A stretch of 64,000 bases of DNA from positions 2,916,001-2,980,000 of the forward strand of contig NC_045148.1 in assembly GCF_008831285.2 (NCBI RefSeq), read 5' to 3'. Within the stretch, counting starts at the first letter, position 1. The number at the start of each line of letters is the position of its first letter. The position numbers were made by a program, and so were the translations under genes. Shown piece after piece: positions 33,343 through 45,640 of this stretch. The DNA is from Nymphaea colorata (lineage: Eukaryota; Streptophyta; Magnoliopsida; Nymphaeales; Nymphaeaceae). Below the pieces are notes generated by a model. It was not told the origin of the DNA, searched no databases, and worked only from the letters and a program-made list of their open reading frames with translations.

Positions 33343-34152
33343 AACTAACTTAGTTAAGCATTAAATTAAGCAATATTAACATAGTCCATATCCATGCATT
33401 TAAATAACTAGTTTACTAACATATATACATGGGCAATTGACTTCATACACACATCATTAGGTTACGTAGAGGTCCAAGTGTCATACCTCTTATCCATGTC
33501 ATCCATGGTATGGCCCATGCATCTCATGCATGCCATGCTATAATATATATAACTCACAAATATATACATATTACATGATAGTATTAATTCAGCTACATCA
33601 CATATAACATACATACATCACATATTCCTACCATGTGAGCACGACATGACGTGCCACTATACCATGTTATACCATGCTATTGCCATGCATATATTCATAT
33701 AGGCATCACATATATGCACTGCATGTCATCCATTTTGCACCGTGTGTATGCATATATATACAAATGCATTCATATGCATACCTTTCCAAGTTAGGCATAC
33801 ATATTAGGCACAAACATATTATCCTCATCAGTAGGTGACATCATCTCACATCCATATGCATGAGTCATATCATTATGCCATTATTAGCTAAGCACTTATG
33901 CATGTCATTTAACAAACTTTATGCATAGAATCACATGTAACAACATGCATATACATGCATCCCATGCTAACATCATATGCTATGGACGTTGATATGTAGG
34001 GTTTATGTATGAATCATGCATCACATCATCATGAGTTCATGTTCTTTTTATGGCTTTTCCCGTGCATATTCTTCTCATCATGGAAATGTAGCTTCATTAG
34101 AGTATGCATACACATGAGCTAAGGCAGGTTCAAATGATTTTAACAAAGCATA
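33343..34152 (+). repeat. Athila 5' LTR, segment 2, rich in ATGCAT words
   Basis: Matches 56,012-56,822. Both start acttagttaa(g/a)cat and share ctagtttactaacatatata, catcattaggt and cacatattcc. The segment is unusually dense in atgcat / catgca words, with more than ten occurrences. Confidence 0.8.
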
Positions 34153-37100
34153 TTATTTACATGCAAATTTTACAATATTGCATATGATTGTTCGTATGGG
34201 AAAGCTAAAAAATGTACTTGCCTCCTTATTTCTTGTAAAACATTACAAGAGGTAGGACCCTACTTGTCAGTAAGAGATTTGACCATTCGTCATGCCTTTA
34301 TGATCTACGTTATAAGTTATGAATATCATCTATATTCCTAATATGTCATGGGTTTGAATATAAATATGAAATTTTTGAAGATCTAAGGGAGAACACGAAT
34401 TGAAAGAACAAATATTTGGAACCTAGGAACTCGGTTCATGGTCTGTATTATCATCGATTCATGCAACCAATCCTAAATCTAATATAAATGCATGAGAACT
34501 AGGTCCATACATAGTTGAGATCCGGTTTCTAAGTTTTTGGGTTGTGGACCTCAAGAGATCTATGATCTAAAATCCAAAATATTGAGATTCAAATGAGTTC
34601 AAGATCTAATTAATGAAAATCCAAACTTGCACTTAATGATCCAATTTGGAGATCTAAATTTGGAAGTTCAAATTAGGGTTTGGATATAGGGGTGAACTTA
34701 GCTTGACATATGTGTTTAAGTCTGAAATCCAAACTTATAAGATACAAATAATATGGTGTTGAAATCCAAAATTAGGATTTATTCCTATAAGGCCAGAAAT
34801 TGTGATCCAAATTCTAAGATTTAAAATTTTAGATATAATATCCAAATCTAAATTAGAATATAATTTTGTGTAAAATCCAAATTATGATCCAAATCACTTG
34901 AAATCTAGTTCTAATAGTCCAAATGGAATATCAAGGTCCAATCATCTAAATTAAGATCTAACTAGATCTAAGTTCAAGTTCAAATAACTGACTTCCAACT
35001 CAAGAGATTTGTATCCATCTAGGTTCACATGACCTATTTGGGATAAAAAAGAAACTTAGGTAATCCTAACTAAGGTTAGGCTTTTAGTCAAATTTCAACA
35101 TGGGAGAGTAGTGGGTTCAACGTGGGGTCTTGACTAAGGAATCAACTAAACATAGTATGGTTGTTTAACCTACGGTTTAGATACAAATCATATTTAAACC
35201 TAGAGTTTTGAAAAACAAGTTTAAAATTGATTCAATTTTGAAAACTTTTTAGGATCTTGAAGATATAGGGTTGAAAACCTATGATAGAAATCTGAAACTG
35301 CAGAAAACAAAATCTAAAAAATAAGCTAAAGAGGTACATTCAGTCTGATTAAAAACCTTATCAAATCAACTTTAATTGATCAAGAAAATGGTTTGTACAC
35401 TCTGTACATAAGCTGAATGAACAAAGCTTGACACATCAGAAAGCCTTGCACGGAGTAAAAAGAACTGACTACATGACTCGTTGTTGACCATATTTGGAAT
35501 GAAGGAAAAAGAATCAAATCAACTTGTTTTTTATTTTTAAATTTGGTATGTAGATTCTCTGTATAACAAAGACTAAACAGAAGTTGAAATTATTGTAAAA
35601 GGTTCACAAAGAGAGAAAAACAACATCATTAAGTTTGAGAAAAATATGATTCTAGAAAATTCTACCAAAAATTGCATAAAAATAGTTCTAGCTAAATCAC
35701 CTAATCGACCGATCAAACCAACTTGAAATTAGCTGAAATTGGATAAAAAGAAACTAGGCACAACATCTGATTTTTGGTTCTTACAAAATTTAAATCAGAG
35801 CTCCCACTCAAAAGTTATGAAACTCACAATTTAGAGAAATTTCAGAACCCGATTTATGCAGTTTGAAAGCTATAGAAAACAGGCTTTGGGAAAATGACCA
35901 AATTCTATATGAACTTAGAATTTGAAGAAACTTTAGGAAAAAGAATGCACATCTAGGAGAAATACATCTTTTTCATGGATTGTTAATTTGATTTCTAGTT
36001 AGAGAGATATAGCTTCGCAAGATTGTGCAAAATTTTGGAACTTCTGCAACTCCGAATTTTCCATGAACTCAAGGTGATACTTTCTAAAACTAGAAAACAC
36101 ATGAAAATCCCAAATGTCATGAAATAAAAATTTCTAAATCAATAAATTAGATGTGCAGAAACTAAATAGGAATAAAAATAATAGAAATCCCATATGTACA
36201 CATTGAAGGAGAGAGAGAAATCCTACTTTGACTTCTTCTTCTTCTTCTGCTACTTCTTTCTTGCTTTTTCTTCTTCTTCTTTGCTCCTTAAGGCTGAACA
36301 TAGGCTCTAGAGAGGACCTCCTCCTAAGATTGGTACTAATTCCAAGGAGGCAGTGAGGGAGCATTCAGATAGTCATCCCCCCTTATATTTTCTCTAATTT
36401 ATAGAGAGTTAGAGAGTCTCAAATGTAAAGGATTTTTTAAGATTTGCACATGTTAAGAATCTAAGAGTGGAGAAGTCCCAAATGTGATAAACTCTTAGGA
36501 TTATAACAAGTGCCCTTGGAGCATGGGAGATTCACACGTGTTTTGGGAGCAAAAGATTCAATAGGATCATGATATGTGTTGAAATCTGGTGAATTTGGAT
36601 ATAACCTTGGATTCAAATATAAATTTAGATTGCTATCTGTATTTTGAAAGATTTAGATTGAAGTCTGAATAAAAATTTGAATATAGGACTTTAATCAAAA
36701 GTCTAGATTGAGATTAGGATTGAGAGATTTAGATCTGGTGATCTGAATTCAAGATTAGAATCTAAATCAAAGTAGATTGCATATATGAATTCTGATTCTA
36801 TAATCTAAATCATGGATTTGAGGTTTGGTCGCCTAAACTGGTTTCACTCAATGTGGGTCTTGTGGGTTCAAAGTCAAGTGTTCCAGAAGTGGATGCAGGT
36901 CAGACGTGCTCATGCCAAATCGGTTTTACTTTTAGTCAAACATGTTTAGTTAGGTTCGATCTTGGTTGAGTCCAATTATAAGTAGGCTCAAACCTTGCAT
37001 GAGCAATTCTAGGCTCAGGTCTGGTGCATGAATATTTTAGTTTTGGTTAATGCGGCTCCAAACTTAGGTGGACACAAGTTAGATAGGGCTCAGAACAAAT

Positions 37101-37544
37101 TGGTTTTAATTTTGGTCAAACATGTTTACTAGGTTCGAAACTGGTTGAGTTCAATTCTAAGTACATTTAGACCCTGCATGAGACTTTTTAGGCTCAAGTC
37201 TAGCATGAATATCATAGTCTTGGTTCATGCAGCTCCAAACTTAGGTTTATACAAAATAATGCATGAATGTGCAAATGATAATTTTTTCCCTAGACACAAA
37301 ACAATGCCTTGTGAAGCTAGGTAGGTGGTCTGATCACACTAGGACATGGTTTAGGATTAGTCCTAGGTGTGTGTCAAGTTTGATTGGAAATTCCTCAATT
37401 TGTGTTTGGAAAATCACACTTTTTAAAATAGTTGAAATTGACCCTATAAATGGAAATGTGAATAATAAAAAAGGAAATAGGGATTCAACCTTGTTTGTAA
37501 GAAGTGAACACACTAATTGTATCTTTCAGTGACAATGAATCCAA
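34153..37544. other. 3.4-kb segment present only in the 5' LTR copy
   Basis: In the 3' LTR the bases matching 34,152 and 37,545 are about 15 bp apart, so this is either an insertion here or a deletion there. I found no coding sequence. Large parts consist of drifting repeats of gatctaaatt and gatccaaatt words (34,370-35,010 and 36,580-36,830). A 180-bp tandem duplication lies at 36,901-37,258. The start (34,190-34,330) resembles 40,930-40,990 in the gag-pol gap, so the two may be the same repeat family. I could not identify terminal repeats. Confidence 0.5.
36901..37258. repeat. Two-copy 180-bp tandem duplication
   Basis: The copies are offset by 180 bp. Shared words are ggtcaaacatgttta, ggttgagt(c/t)caatt, ttttagttttggtt-type sequence and gctccaaacttaggt. 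Divergence is moderate, about 80 percent identity by eye. Confidence 0.85.
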
Positions 37545-38184
37545 TAGTAGTTGGCTGTATATCAGACTTTACTTTTTATGAAGCAATCTTTATTTAGATT
37601 ATATTTTGTTTATTTTCTGCACAACTAGAGGTCTACACTATGTTGCAGATCGATTTTTGCAAGGCAAATCATGGAAATTTATCATGAAATTTATACTATG
37701 GGTAGAGAAAGAGGTCTTAATCTACAAACTGATTCTCATAAAGATTGAATTTCATTCAATATGTTTTTTATGATAATTTTGTCCCATAGTTTCAAAAAAT
37801 TATATAACTGCAACTTTAATGTTTTCATTGTAAAATAGGCATATCTTTTAAAATAGAGATGTTACTATGTAAAATGGAGCCAGTTCTTTGAAGTGATAGA
37901 TTTCAGATGCCACCTTGAGCAAATTGTAGAAATTTTCCTTGAAATTTACAAGTTGCATATTAAGTGTTTTCATAATCTCTCCTAGCTTTGATGGTGTGTT
38001 TTAGGGCTATTTCATTTTTCTATACTTAGGATTGGGGAAGTTTAGTGATGGTTTATAAAGAAATTACAACATTTTATTATTTTGTTTGTTTGTTGACCTA
38101 TATTGTAGTCCTAACTAACATTATTTACTTTATTCTTCTGGCTCTTATTCAATGCTTCAATACATGTGGTGTATAACAAGTGCA
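37545..38184 (+). repeat. Athila 5' LTR, segment 3 (3' end)
   Basis: Matches 56,838-57,498. Anchors are tagttggc(t/c)gta, tttgtttattttctgca, tttcattcaat and ttgacctaga/tattgtagtcctaactaacatta. The match ends at a CA at 38,183-38,184. Confidence 0.75.
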
Positions 38185-39639
38185 TGAAGCATTTTTGCTA
38201 GTGTATGAGCCTATGTTTGATGGTTTGGTTTATAAGAGTGACTTTAGTTTATTCTGCTGTTGATACATGTTAGGTGATTAATAAATTTAAGTTTCATTAA
38301 AGTGTTGGGAGTTATTTAATATCTTTAATTTTGTTCCCCGTGGATCGATCCACTCTCACTATTTCAGTAGAGAGTTGGAAATCTTTAACTTGGTGTTTAT
38401 CTCACTTGATTTCAGCAATCTATCATCTTCAACAAGGTATTCAAAGCAAAAAGTTACATCAATTTTTTGACACTACTATCGAGGAATGGTGCATGTTAAA
38501 GGTTAATTTCCCACTTTAGAAAATCTTAACCTTATTAATCTCTAGACCATGCTTAGAATAGGTTAGTTAGTATATATAGGTGTTGAACTTAGTTAGTAAC
38601 ATGTTGATTCATTTAAGTCATGTTTTAAGGCTCACTTATCTACTTTTGCTATTATTGTGGTAATTGTGTGGAAGGAAGGAGCAACTAGATAGGTAACTGT
38701 AAGTGAACTTAGTCCACTGTGATTCCTAGTAGGTGGTTTTTGTTTTTGTTTTTATTTTTCTATTTTGTTAAAGTGTGTTTGCATGTTTTTTTGCTACTTC
38801 TGAGTGCTCGCATGCTGTATACTCTGCATTTTTTGGCATTTTAATTTAATTATTTTGCATAAAAATAAAAAAGAAAGACTCTCTTTTTCACCCTGCAATG
38901 TTCTTCTACATAATTTTATTTGAAAATAAATTTTGTTCAAAATATTAAACCTGGTCAAGAAATTCCAATTTTAGTATGAACACATTTTGATATCTCTAAA
39001 ACAAAAAATGAAAGCTGTTTAAGAAAAATCTGTTGAGAAAAGGCCTATTTTGATTTATTGATTACAAACTGTCTGAAACAGGAAAGTTCTATCCTGAAAC
39101 AGTATAAAGATTTCAGAGCAGATTTCAGGGGTTAAAGTTGGATTTTTGGGCTCATTTTTGTTTGTAATACTTTTAGAAAGTGGCCCTAAAACTTTTAGAA
39201 TTTTTGGATACAAAAATAATATATTAATTTTTTGATAGCTCCAAGTTTATTCCTGCATAAACAGAATCAATTTTGCAGATTTCTGAACTGGATTCAATGT
39301 TTTTCATTTTCCATAGAAAGATCAACTTTATGACTTATTTTTTCTCTAATTTTCATCAGAATCTTTAGTTTACGTACCACATTTTTATTAGATTTTTGGA
39401 CAGCCTATGCTTGTTATTGTGCTGCAATTCAAGATCTGTCCACAATCACAAGGGGAATAGTTAGAACTTATTAGATTGGTTTTAGTATAGCTTTTCTTTG
39501 TTGATGTGTGGTTACAAGTGTTCCCTGCTAATTATAGCTTTTTTTCTTGGTGTCAACTATTTGTATTAAGACTGTGGCTTGTCCTTTTGAAGGAGGTTGG
39601 TGAGGATAGAAGCCATATGTAGAAACTGGGCTATACACT
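38185..39639 (+). other. Athila leader or remaining LTR end before gag
   Basis: No open gene. The phrase ccccgtggatcgatcc at 38,335-38,350 resembles a sequence commonly found near the 3' end of Athila-type LTRs, so the real LTR may extend to about 38,500 and the 3' copy may be clipped. No clear primer-binding site was found. The rest is AT-rich. Confidence 0.45.
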
Positions 39640-40400
39640 AAGGGTACCCTTAGTGCGTGGAAGGGTGCCAAACTTTGGGAAGACCTCTCCATCAATTTGA
39701 ATAAGAACCAAAAAAGAATTTTTAGAAGACAAAGACAACCACAAATTCAAATGTAGGACCAAATGGAAAAAAATTTTATAACAATGAAAATAAGCATGAT
39801 GCTGAGCTCCAAACTTGTCCACTCAAACAATACTTTGTTCCACATCCAATCAACAAAATTGTACAATCAAAAGACCCCAGATTGTGGCGTATAGCTTGGA
39901 GATCAGACCGCACTTGTTTAAGATATTGCCATCATTCCATAGGTTGTCTTATGAGGATCCCTATGAACACCTCAATAAGTTCCTTGACATCTATTCCACC
40001 ATTTGGATGACAATTTTGAACAAGATCACTTTGTTCTCATTCTCCCCTAAACACCATGCTAAACATTTGCTCAGATTGATCAAAAGCACATCAAAACATG
40101 AGAATAACATTAGCAAAAGTTTCTGTCTTAGTACTTTCCGATTGGCAGGGCTAACCAGTGCATTCATGCCATCACCACATTTTTTGAGATGGATGAAGAA
40201 CAGTTCCATGAAACATGAGATTGTGTGAAGGACCTACAGTGGAAATGTCATCATCATCAAGTACCTAAATGGCAGATCATGTAGTGCTTATACAAAGGTC
40301 TTTGATAACATAACAGATAGATGAATGATTCTTCTTGTGGTGGGACATTCTTGTTTAAGAGTGAGGAAGAGGCTTGGAGATCTATCAGCCTTAGCCTGTG
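39640..40400 (+). pseudogene. Athila gag relic
   Basis: After short frame changes the plus strand reads KRPQIVAYSLEIRPHLFKIL, FHRLSYEDPYEHLNKFLDI and LFSFSPKHHAKHLLRLI, which follow the retrotransposon gag pattern F.I.P......F.G....DP..H...F...C.T and L.FSL...A..WL. A further piece near 40,205-40,350 reads VKDLQWKCHHHQVPKWQI, matching the CPHH-type motif downstream in gag, then EEEAWRSI. Multiple stops interrupt it. Gag would have formed the particle shell. This copy cannot. Confidence 0.75.
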
Positions 40401-42109
40401 TGTTTCCTGTGCTTAGCCTATAACATACCATTATTGGATACCCTTTGTCACCATAATTCCTTGGATTGGTTGTTGAACAAGTTTAGGTGCTTAGAGATTC
40501 TCCAAACATTAGAGTAACTCATATTCTTCTACACATAATCAAGGCTAGAGAAATCACCACAATTCTTCTTAGCATCTCCCACAATAGCTCTCTCCTGGAC
40601 CATCCTATCCATAGCTCAGACCCCCTCATCCAAACCAGAACTTCTAAAGGTTGTCTTTTCTCATTAGAATAAATCATACCTTTTGTCATCTTCTTATTCT
40701 TTAGCAGCATCTATAGAGCAGAAACAACCGTCTATTAAGAAGAGATTGTTAAAGGCCATGGAAGGACAAGAAAGTTTCCAACACCACTCCGTAATAGAAA
40801 TATGATCAAGTGCTTAGTTTCCACACCGAATCTATCCTAAGCTTGGGACCCAAGTGGGGTGTTTGTATCCCAATTTTGTTTATGGTTTTTAGAATGCTTC
40901 AGAATAATAAGGTTTAGTTTTGAAAAAGGAGAGAAAGGGTCTTGCCCATCGGTAAGAGGTCTGGCCGTTCCCAATGCCTTTATTGGAGGTAACCTGACTA
41001 AGAACTAGTTTCTTGTTTTGCACTTGAAATGTTATCATAAGTCTTATATGCATGTGAGCTCAAGTCTAAGTAAAAAATTTTAAAATATTGAGACAAATTT
41101 TGAAATGATTAAAATATGGTTTGCATTGAAAAATAGTGCCCTCAGGTCTCAAACTATGGTCTTAAGAGTTGGTGAACTCTTAACAATTAGTAACTCTAGA
41201 AATTGGAGATTAATTTGTGGGAATAACCAAATAGTATATAAAACAAATTGTTTAAAAGAGACACTTGTAAGATCATTTGAGTTCTTCGAATATTGTCACT
41301 AGAACTCAAATAAAAGATAACTTATATTTGAAGATAGTTTTGAAAATCAAAGTTTTCAACTTGTTTGAAAAAATATGATTAGGAGCACAATTAATGAATT
41401 ACTTGTTTTGCAAAACAAGGCTTCAACTTGTCATGCTTTGCAAAAATAAACTTTTCAAGTTTTGTTTGAAAAATAAGATATTAAAATAGATGAATGTTGA
41501 CCAAAGTTCTTGTTCATCATAGAACCAAAGAGAGAGATTTTTCAATATTATAAATATCAAAATAATATGTTGGGAGGAATAAAGATTTGATATTTGAAAC
41601 AAAAAAATATTATAATTTGTAGGGGTGTTTTCTTTGAGTCTTAAGGACTTGAACTTGTCATACTTAAGCTTTTTAGAGATGTGCTTGTGAGCATTCGTGA
41701 ATCTCATAAGTGATTGTGTATGTATTGTTACATAAATTCTATATGCTTAACAAACAAATAAACCATTCATACCATCACATATGTTTGTAGAGCAATGACA
41801 AAGAAAAATCTGTTGAAAATTGATAGAGGTAAAATCTCATCTAGTGAATCACTCAAAGACGTCTTGAAAAATATAAGTAGGTCAAGGGAAGTCTAGAAAG
41901 AGATGAATGATTCAAATATGAAAGATAGATTTATAATTTAACGAATCGAAAGTGACATGCTCAATGTAAATTAACATGTACATCAAACGTGTTTGGGTGT
42001 TTCTCCGGTTGGACATGTCCCAACACCAAAATGGTGAAAAAGAAAAATAACCCACCCCAAATCCTCACATCGTAATACACATCTACTAGCAACCAAGCCA
42101 TCAAAATAG

Positions 42110-42530
42110 AGAATTAGATAGGGAAATAAAAAGATAGGTATACAATGAGACAGGAAGAATAGATAGAGAGAAATTAAAAGAAAAAAAAGGTGAAAAAACA
42201 TAGAGAGAAATAAAGATGGGAGAGGAAGAAAAAGAGTGAGAGAGAAATGAAAAGAAGAATAAAAAGAGAGAAATAAAGATTAGAAATTAAAATGAGAGAA
42301 ATATATGCTAAAATGCTATAAGAAAGTTAAAAATGAAACAAATAAATGTTAAAATGAAAAGAGAGGAGTAAAGAATGAGAGAACAAGAAGTTAAAAAGAG
42401 AGGGAGAAAAGTTAAAATGAGAGAAAAACAAGTTTTAAAAAGAGTTAAAAGAAATAGAAAAAAAAGTCAAAATAATAAAAAGATAAATTAAAAAGAAAGG
42501 AAGAAAGATCTTAATCAAAATAGAGAATAA
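42110..42530. repeat. Long purine-rich tract
   Basis: About 420 nt of mostly A and G on the plus strand, in words like gagagaaa and aagttaaaa, with very few C bases. Confidence 0.8.
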
Positions 42531-43077
42531 GAAAAAAGCGTTTTCCTTGGTCATGCTTTTGGAGCTTCAAAGAGGATCCTCAGCTCTGAAGTGACTCGTA
42601 AACCTTCATCGGCTTGTTATGAAGAGAAAAAACATGAAAATGGTAGAAAGAAAAGTTAAAATACATTTGAAAAGGAGATTTGTATAGAGGTTTCCTTTAA
42701 CTCTTTCAGACAAAAGGAACTCCTTGATGGTGGCTTGAATGGGTTGAAGATGCTCCTCAATAATCCATCACAACCTCCTCCAAAGGTCTCTTCCTATTGA
42801 AAATGAAGGTTTTGGAGTTGATAATTAGGAGAGCCAAACAAGAAAAATTAAAGAAAGAGAAGAGAGAGAGAGAAGGAAAAAAATCTAGAAGAGAAGAGAG
42901 AACGCTCAAAGACTTGAAACAGATGATGGAATCTTCCCTAAATGAGAGAAATGACGAGGCATACATAAAAGAGGGTCAAGGGCATTGTAGTGTTTTTACA
43001 AAATAAAATTAGCCATTATTAACTTAAAATAGCTTAAAACATTAAGAGTGCCAAATTGTCCAAAAATAGGTTGACTG

Positions 43078-43396
43078 TGCTAGGCACAGGCACCCCCAAG
43101 GCTCACCAAGGCTAGGCCTGGCCCAATAGTAGGCCTAAACAGGCCATGCCGGCCGACCGCAAGCCTATTCTGACTTGTTCTGGCTGGCCATAAGTTGGGA
43201 TTGGTCGGTAGAGCCCTGATTCCAGGGCCGTGCCTGGCCAGGCCTGGCTGGGGCCTGGATTGCTAGGGCAAGACCGGCCGGAGCTGTGATTAACAGATGA
43301 AGGCCCAGACTAACTAGGCTAGGCAGGGGTTGGCTAGGCCAAAGCTGTGCCTGGCTGGGCCAGGTATGTCCAGAATGGGCCTGGTCAGCCTGCCAA
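43078..43396. repeat. GC-rich island of ggcctggc-type repeats
   Basis: A sharp change to GC-rich sequence within an AT-rich region. Words such as ggctaggc, gcctggcc, ggccagg and ggccgg recur more than fifteen times without a fixed period. Confidence 0.8.
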
Positions 43397-44399
43397 GTTA
43401 GCTATGGACTCCATGAAGGGTATTTTGGATTTTTTTTTAAAAAATGAGGATATTTTTAGAAAATTAAATGGTATTTAGATAAAATCAATGGTTTTTTAGA
43501 AAAATTCAAATATATTTTCAAAAATCAAGGGTGTCTTGGAAATTCTGAATTAGAAATTATTGATATTTGGAAAATGATCATAACACCTCGATACTTGGGC
43601 CTAAGGATATGTGACTACGGTTAAGATCTGAAAATGGATCTAGGTCTTTGGAGCTGGATCTGGATTAAAAGCTTAGAATGGATCGAAAGTAATATATTTG
43701 GATTTGGATATTAAATTTGGATCTAAAATTTAGATTTGGATCTGAAGATCATAGTTAGATCTAGATTCATGTGAAAAGAAGGAATTAGATCTAAATTGGA
43801 TCTAGATTAAGAATTTGGAACCAAACAAAGACATGGATCTAGATCTTGGATCTTGAGTCTAGATCAGGTCTGAATTGGATTGAAGGCACAAATTGAGATC
43901 AAATGAGTCCAAAATTGAGATTTAGATCAAGGTCTAGATATAAAATTTTGTTGTGGATCCGGCTTTAGAATTTAGATTTGGATAGGCATCTATTTTGGAT
44001 CTAGTGCTGCAACTTGGATCTAGTGGGATATATGAATCTTTTTTGGATCTGGGGCTAGTATTTGGATCCAAATTTGGATTTTGGGCTCTGTTTTGGGCAT
44101 GGGGATTGGATAAGGATTTGGATTTTGGGATCTTTTTTGGACCTAGAATTGGGAATTAGATTTGGGTTTGGATTTGGGGAACTGCTTTACGCTTTTATAT
44201 GAGTTTTTGGAATGGATCCCGGATTGAATTATAAAAGAAGTCTAAATTGAGACCAAAGTTTGAAATTAGATTCAAATATCCCAAATATAGTTGATAATCA
44301 AATAAAACAAGATTATCAGAATTAAGAGAAATTGAAATGTTTGAAGCCAAAAATCCCTGAAAACTGTTGCCAAATGTTCGAAACTTGCAAATATAGATT

Positions 44400-45640
44400 T
44401 TTGAAAAATTTGAGGTGGTTACATGGGGCAGGTTTAGGTTTTGAGTAATAGATAGGAGGAAGTTTCACCTAGCCAATTGTAGATGAATCCTAAAGGCAAG
44501 AAATTGGTCACGTATGTAGCCAAGAGGAAGAGTTCATTGTCTAATCCAATCATGGCAGTTGAAGGCAAACCAACCTATCAAAGGACAATCTAGTTTTGCT
44601 TAAACCGTCAATAGTGGAGGCTAAGTAGAGGAGTGGTGCATTTGTTTCTCTTGACAATATTACTTCATTTTCACTTTCATCATCACCAGAGTAGAGACAA
44701 TCTAGTTCAATGGTTAGAAAGGAGAAGAATGAGACCTCTCATCAAGGAAATAGTGGAGCCTAAGTAGAGGAGTGGTGACCCTTGCTAAAAACATGTTGGA
44801 AATTTGAAGAAGGCTCACATCAACTTGCCAATTCTTATTCCATTAAAAAGGTACCTGCATATGCTAAGTTCTTAAAAGAGCTATAAACTCAAAAGGGAAT
44901 ATCTCAAAAGGTTTTGACCAAATTCCTACTCAATGAGCATGACAGTTAGGTGCTCCTACAAAAGATTCCACCCAAGCTCAAGGACCTTGGTGCACCCATG
45001 ATCCCTTATGTCATCAACAATATTAGGGTTGAATGGTTCTGCTAAATTTTGGAGCAAGTGTAAATGTTTTGTTGGGTTTCTTTTATGATAAATTTAGACT
45101 TATTGAGATGAGACCAACATCTATAATGATCCAGCTAGCATCAAATAAATTAAGATTCCACAAGCAATTTTGGTACATGCGATAATGAAAATTAAGAAGT
45201 TATACTTTCTAGACGATTTTAGCATCTTGGTTACATAGGGTGTAGATGTACGGAGGGAAATTCGGAACTCCCATTATCCTTAGTAGACCATTTTTAGCTA
45301 CTGTCAATGCTTTCCTTAACTGTCACACAGATGGATATTTTTTGGGTGACAAGAAAGTGAGATTGAAGGTTTTTAATGCAGCTATGGGTCCAATAGGTGA
45401 CGAGGCATACTCTCAGACTGAAATAGTTGAAGATATTACTGAAAAAGCATCTAAAGAGTTCAATGCATCTATTGCACATTATTTAGATGGAGTAAAGGAT
45501 AGGTTGGATGTGAATACGGATTCCTACGAGGAGTTTGATTTTCCCAAGACAAGTGAGACGTCTTGTGCCATTTCTCATGATTTTCCAAAGAAAATTCTTT
45601 TGAACCTCCACCTCCTTTGGTTAAGGAGCTAACACCCACC
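44400..45640 (+). pseudogene. Athila gag C-terminus and protease relic
   Basis: Frame pieces read HINLPILIPLKR.YLHML, matching the NLPFLDAI..VP.YAKFLK region before protease, and later LNFGASVNVL where the family has LDLGASVNLLP, so the catalytic Asp is Asn. The frame 45,246-45,629 reads PIILSRPFLATVNAFLNCHT, the closing protease motif (PIILGRPFLAT), followed by an acidic spacer. Several stops lie upstream. Confidence 0.75.

Larger units (their letters stand above)
40401..44399. other. Unidentified stretch between gag and pol
   Basis: It separates the gag and pol relics and holds no recognisable gene. Contents in order are AT-rich sequence with short frames to about 42,000, a purine-rich block (42,110-42,530 and 42,840-42,905), a GC-rich island of drifting ggcctggc words (43,078-43,396), and a block of gatctaaatttggat repeats (43,570-44,330). 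The purine-rich block and the gatct repeats have counterparts in the 34,153-37,544 segment, which suggests an inserted LTR-like repeat, but I found no ends. Confidence 0.45.

Noticed and set aside
45246-45632. 128-codon frame as a host gene
   Set aside because: It contains PIILSRPFLAT, the Athila protease end motif, and lies in line with the other pol domains.
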